This document shows positions 6,589-7,539 of a DNA stretch of 7,539 nucleotides, one piece after another. A model generated the notes under the pieces. It ran no database searches. It was given only the letters and a program-made list of their open reading frames with translations, and was not told the DNA's origin. The stretch spans positions 1 through 7,539 of the forward strand of contig JAOPZU010000251.1 in the NCBI GenBank assembly GCA_025963955.1, written 5' to 3'. Each line of letters opens with the position of its first letter. The stretch's first letter is position 1. Source of the stretch: Solirubrobacterales bacterium. Its GTDB lineage: Bacteria; Actinomycetota; Thermoleophilia; Solirubrobacterales; Solirubrobacteraceae. The translations under genes and the position numbers were made by a program.

Positions 6589-7539
6589 ATGCCCGTCGCC
6601 CCCGAGAAGCTCCTGCTCGCCGCCCCCCGCGGGTACTGCGCCGGCGTCGACCGGGCCGTGCAGACGGTCGAGCGCGCGCTCGACCTCTACGGCCCGCCCG
6701 TGTACGTCCGCAAGGAGATCGTCCACAACAAGCACGTCGTGGAGACGCTGCGGGCCAAAGGCGCTGTCTTCATCGACGAGCTCGACGACTCCGTCCCCGA
6801 GGGCGCGATGACCGTCTTCAGCGCGCACGGCGTCTCGCCGATGGTCCACGCGGAGGCGGAGCGCCGCCAGCTGCGGACGATCGACGCGACGTGCCCGCTG
6901 GTGACGAAGGTCCATCGCGAAGCCGTGAAGTTCGCGCAGGAGGGCTACACGATCGTCCTCATCGGCCACGACGGCCACGAGGAGGTCGAGGGGACGATGG
7001 GCGAAGCGCCCGACCACATCGTCCTGGTCGAGACCGAGGCGGACGTCGACGCCCTCGTCCTGGAGGACCCGTCCAAGGTCGCCTACATCTCCCAGACGAC
7101 GCTGAGCGTCGACGAGACCCGCACGATCATCGCCCGGCTGCGCGAGCGCTTTCCCCAGATCACCGGGCCCCGGACCGACGACATCTGTTACGCCACGACC
7201 AACCGCCAGGTCGCCGTCAAGCAGATGGCGCCCCTGTGCGACCTGGTGCTCGTCATCGGCTCGCAGAACTCGTCGAACTCCAACCGCCTGGTGCAGGTCT
7301 CGCAGGAGCTCGGCACGCCCGCGCACCTGATCGACAACGCGCGCCAGATCGAGGAGCAGTGGCTGGAGGGCGTGACCGGGACCGTCGGGATCTCCTCCGG
7401 CGCCAGCGCCCCCGAGGAGCTCGTGCAGGGCGTCGTCGGCTTCTTCCGCGCCCGCGGGACGGTGGACGCCAGCGAGTTCGAGGTCATGAAGGAGGACGTC
7501 CGCTTCATGCTGCCCAAGCAGATCCGCGTCGCGATGGCG
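6589..7539 (+). CDS. ispH: 4-hydroxy-3-methylbut-2-enyl diphosphate reductase (3' end outside window)
   Basis: The first 317 codons of IspH/LytB, the last enzyme of the MEP isoprenoid pathway. It reduces HMBPP to IPP and DMAPP using a [4Fe-4S] cluster. All three cluster cysteines are present: Cys17 (R-G-Y-C-A-G-V), Cys102 ([10 protein letters not shown]) and Cys200 ([10 protein letters not shown]). Substrate residues match the E. coli enzyme: His46 in V-H-N-K, His80 in S-A-H-G-V-S, His130 and catalytic Glu132 in G-H-E-E-V-E-G-T, Thr171 in Q-T-T-L-S-V-D, S-S-N-S-N-R-L at 228-234, and Ser273 in G-A-S-A-P. No stop codon occurs before the right edge. The final visible residues ([10 protein letters not shown]) look like the usual C-terminus, so only a few residues are probably missing. 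The gene is divergent from the MBL gene, with 48 bases between start codons. It implies the organism makes isoprenoids by the MEP route. Identification is secure. Confidence 0.97.
   Translation, partial: MPVAPEKLLLAAPRGYCAGVDRAVQTVERALDLYGPPVYVRKEIVHNKHVVETLRAKGAVFIDELDDSVPEGAMTVFSAHGVSPMVHAEAERRQLRTIDATCPLVTKVHREAVKFAQEGYTIVLIGHDGHEEVEGTMGEAPDHIVLVETEADVDALVLEDPSKVAYISQTTLSVDETRTIIARLRERFPQITGPRTDDICYATTNRQVAVKQMAPLCDLVLVIGSQNSSNSNRLVQVSQELGTPAHLIDNARQIEEQWLEGVTGTVGISSGASAPEELVQGVVGFFRARGTVDASEFEVMKEDVRFMLPKQIRVAMA

Noticed and set aside
6581..6811. ATG at 6581 starting a 76-residue plus-strand frame
   Set aside because: It is out of frame with ispH, made of Ser/Arg/Pro/Thr-rich shadow sequence, and its ATG lies within the ispH promoter. 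The ATG at 6589 opens the real protein.
6541..7326. Extension of the MBL frame across ispH to give a 483-residue protein
   Set aside because: The extra sequence is the antisense of ispH. The family N-terminus and the -10 box both point to the GTG at 6540.
1..7539. Search for CRISPR arrays, tRNA or rRNA genes, insertion-sequence ends, or a defence or biosynthetic cluster
   Set aside because: Genes fill almost the whole window, and no gene-free gap exceeds about 75 bases. I saw no spaced repeat array, transposase motif or RNA-gene signature, and the seven genes are common chromosomal families.

Overview
The window is a very GC-rich, tightly packed chromosomal stretch with strong third-position G/C bias. 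It carries seven genes, two of them cut by the window edges. Codon usage, the domain style of the proteins and the apparent preference for leaderless genes suggest an actinobacterium. The class Thermoleophilia (Solirubrobacterales-type) is my best guess, but this is an inference from style and not a marker-gene result. I see no mobile element, CRISPR array, rRNA or tRNA. All seven genes look native, with no obvious change of composition.

Layout, left to right. (1) 2-541, + strand: the C-terminal end of a subtilisin-family (S8) protease, with the catalytic Ser loop and a small beta-rich tail domain. Two GC-rich inverted repeats follow it. (2) 615-2501: a complete CASTOR/POLLUX-type ion channel, with a two-helix pore and tandem RCK-like NAD-binding modules. 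(3) 2506-3468: an epoxide hydrolase of the soluble alpha/beta-hydrolase type, four bases after the channel and with its own Shine-Dalgarno. (4) 3508-4809: an ACAD10/ACAD11-like acyl-CoA dehydrogenase. (5) 4818-5864: a membrane-anchored M28-family metallopeptidase, eight bases after the dehydrogenase. (6) 5875-6540, - strand: a metallo-beta-lactamase-fold hydrolase, convergent with the M28 gene. (7) 6589 to the right edge, + strand: ispH, nearly complete, divergent from the MBL gene.

The transcription units I infer are: subtilase end | channel-epoxide hydrolase | acyl-CoA dehydrogenase-M28 peptidase | MBL hydrolase (reverse) | ispH. The support is that genes starting a unit have a TANNNT -10-like hexamer just upstream of the start codon and no Shine-Dalgarno. 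In three cases the gap is exactly 6 bases, so the transcript would begin at or next to the start codon. The two internal genes (epoxide hydrolase, M28) lack this hexamer and sit 4 and 8 bases after the previous stop.

The genes do not form one obvious pathway. The epoxide hydrolase and acyl-CoA dehydrogenase could both act on lipid-derived or hydrophobic substrates. The channel would control ion flux, the two peptidases act at or outside the membrane, and ispH completes the MEP isoprenoid pathway. I found no convincing new multi-gene system. The points most worth following up are the leaderless promoter pattern, the overlapping divergent promoters of the MBL gene and ispH, an Asp-to-Asn change at a predicted bridging metal ligand of the M28 peptidase, and the unusual pore signature of the channel.
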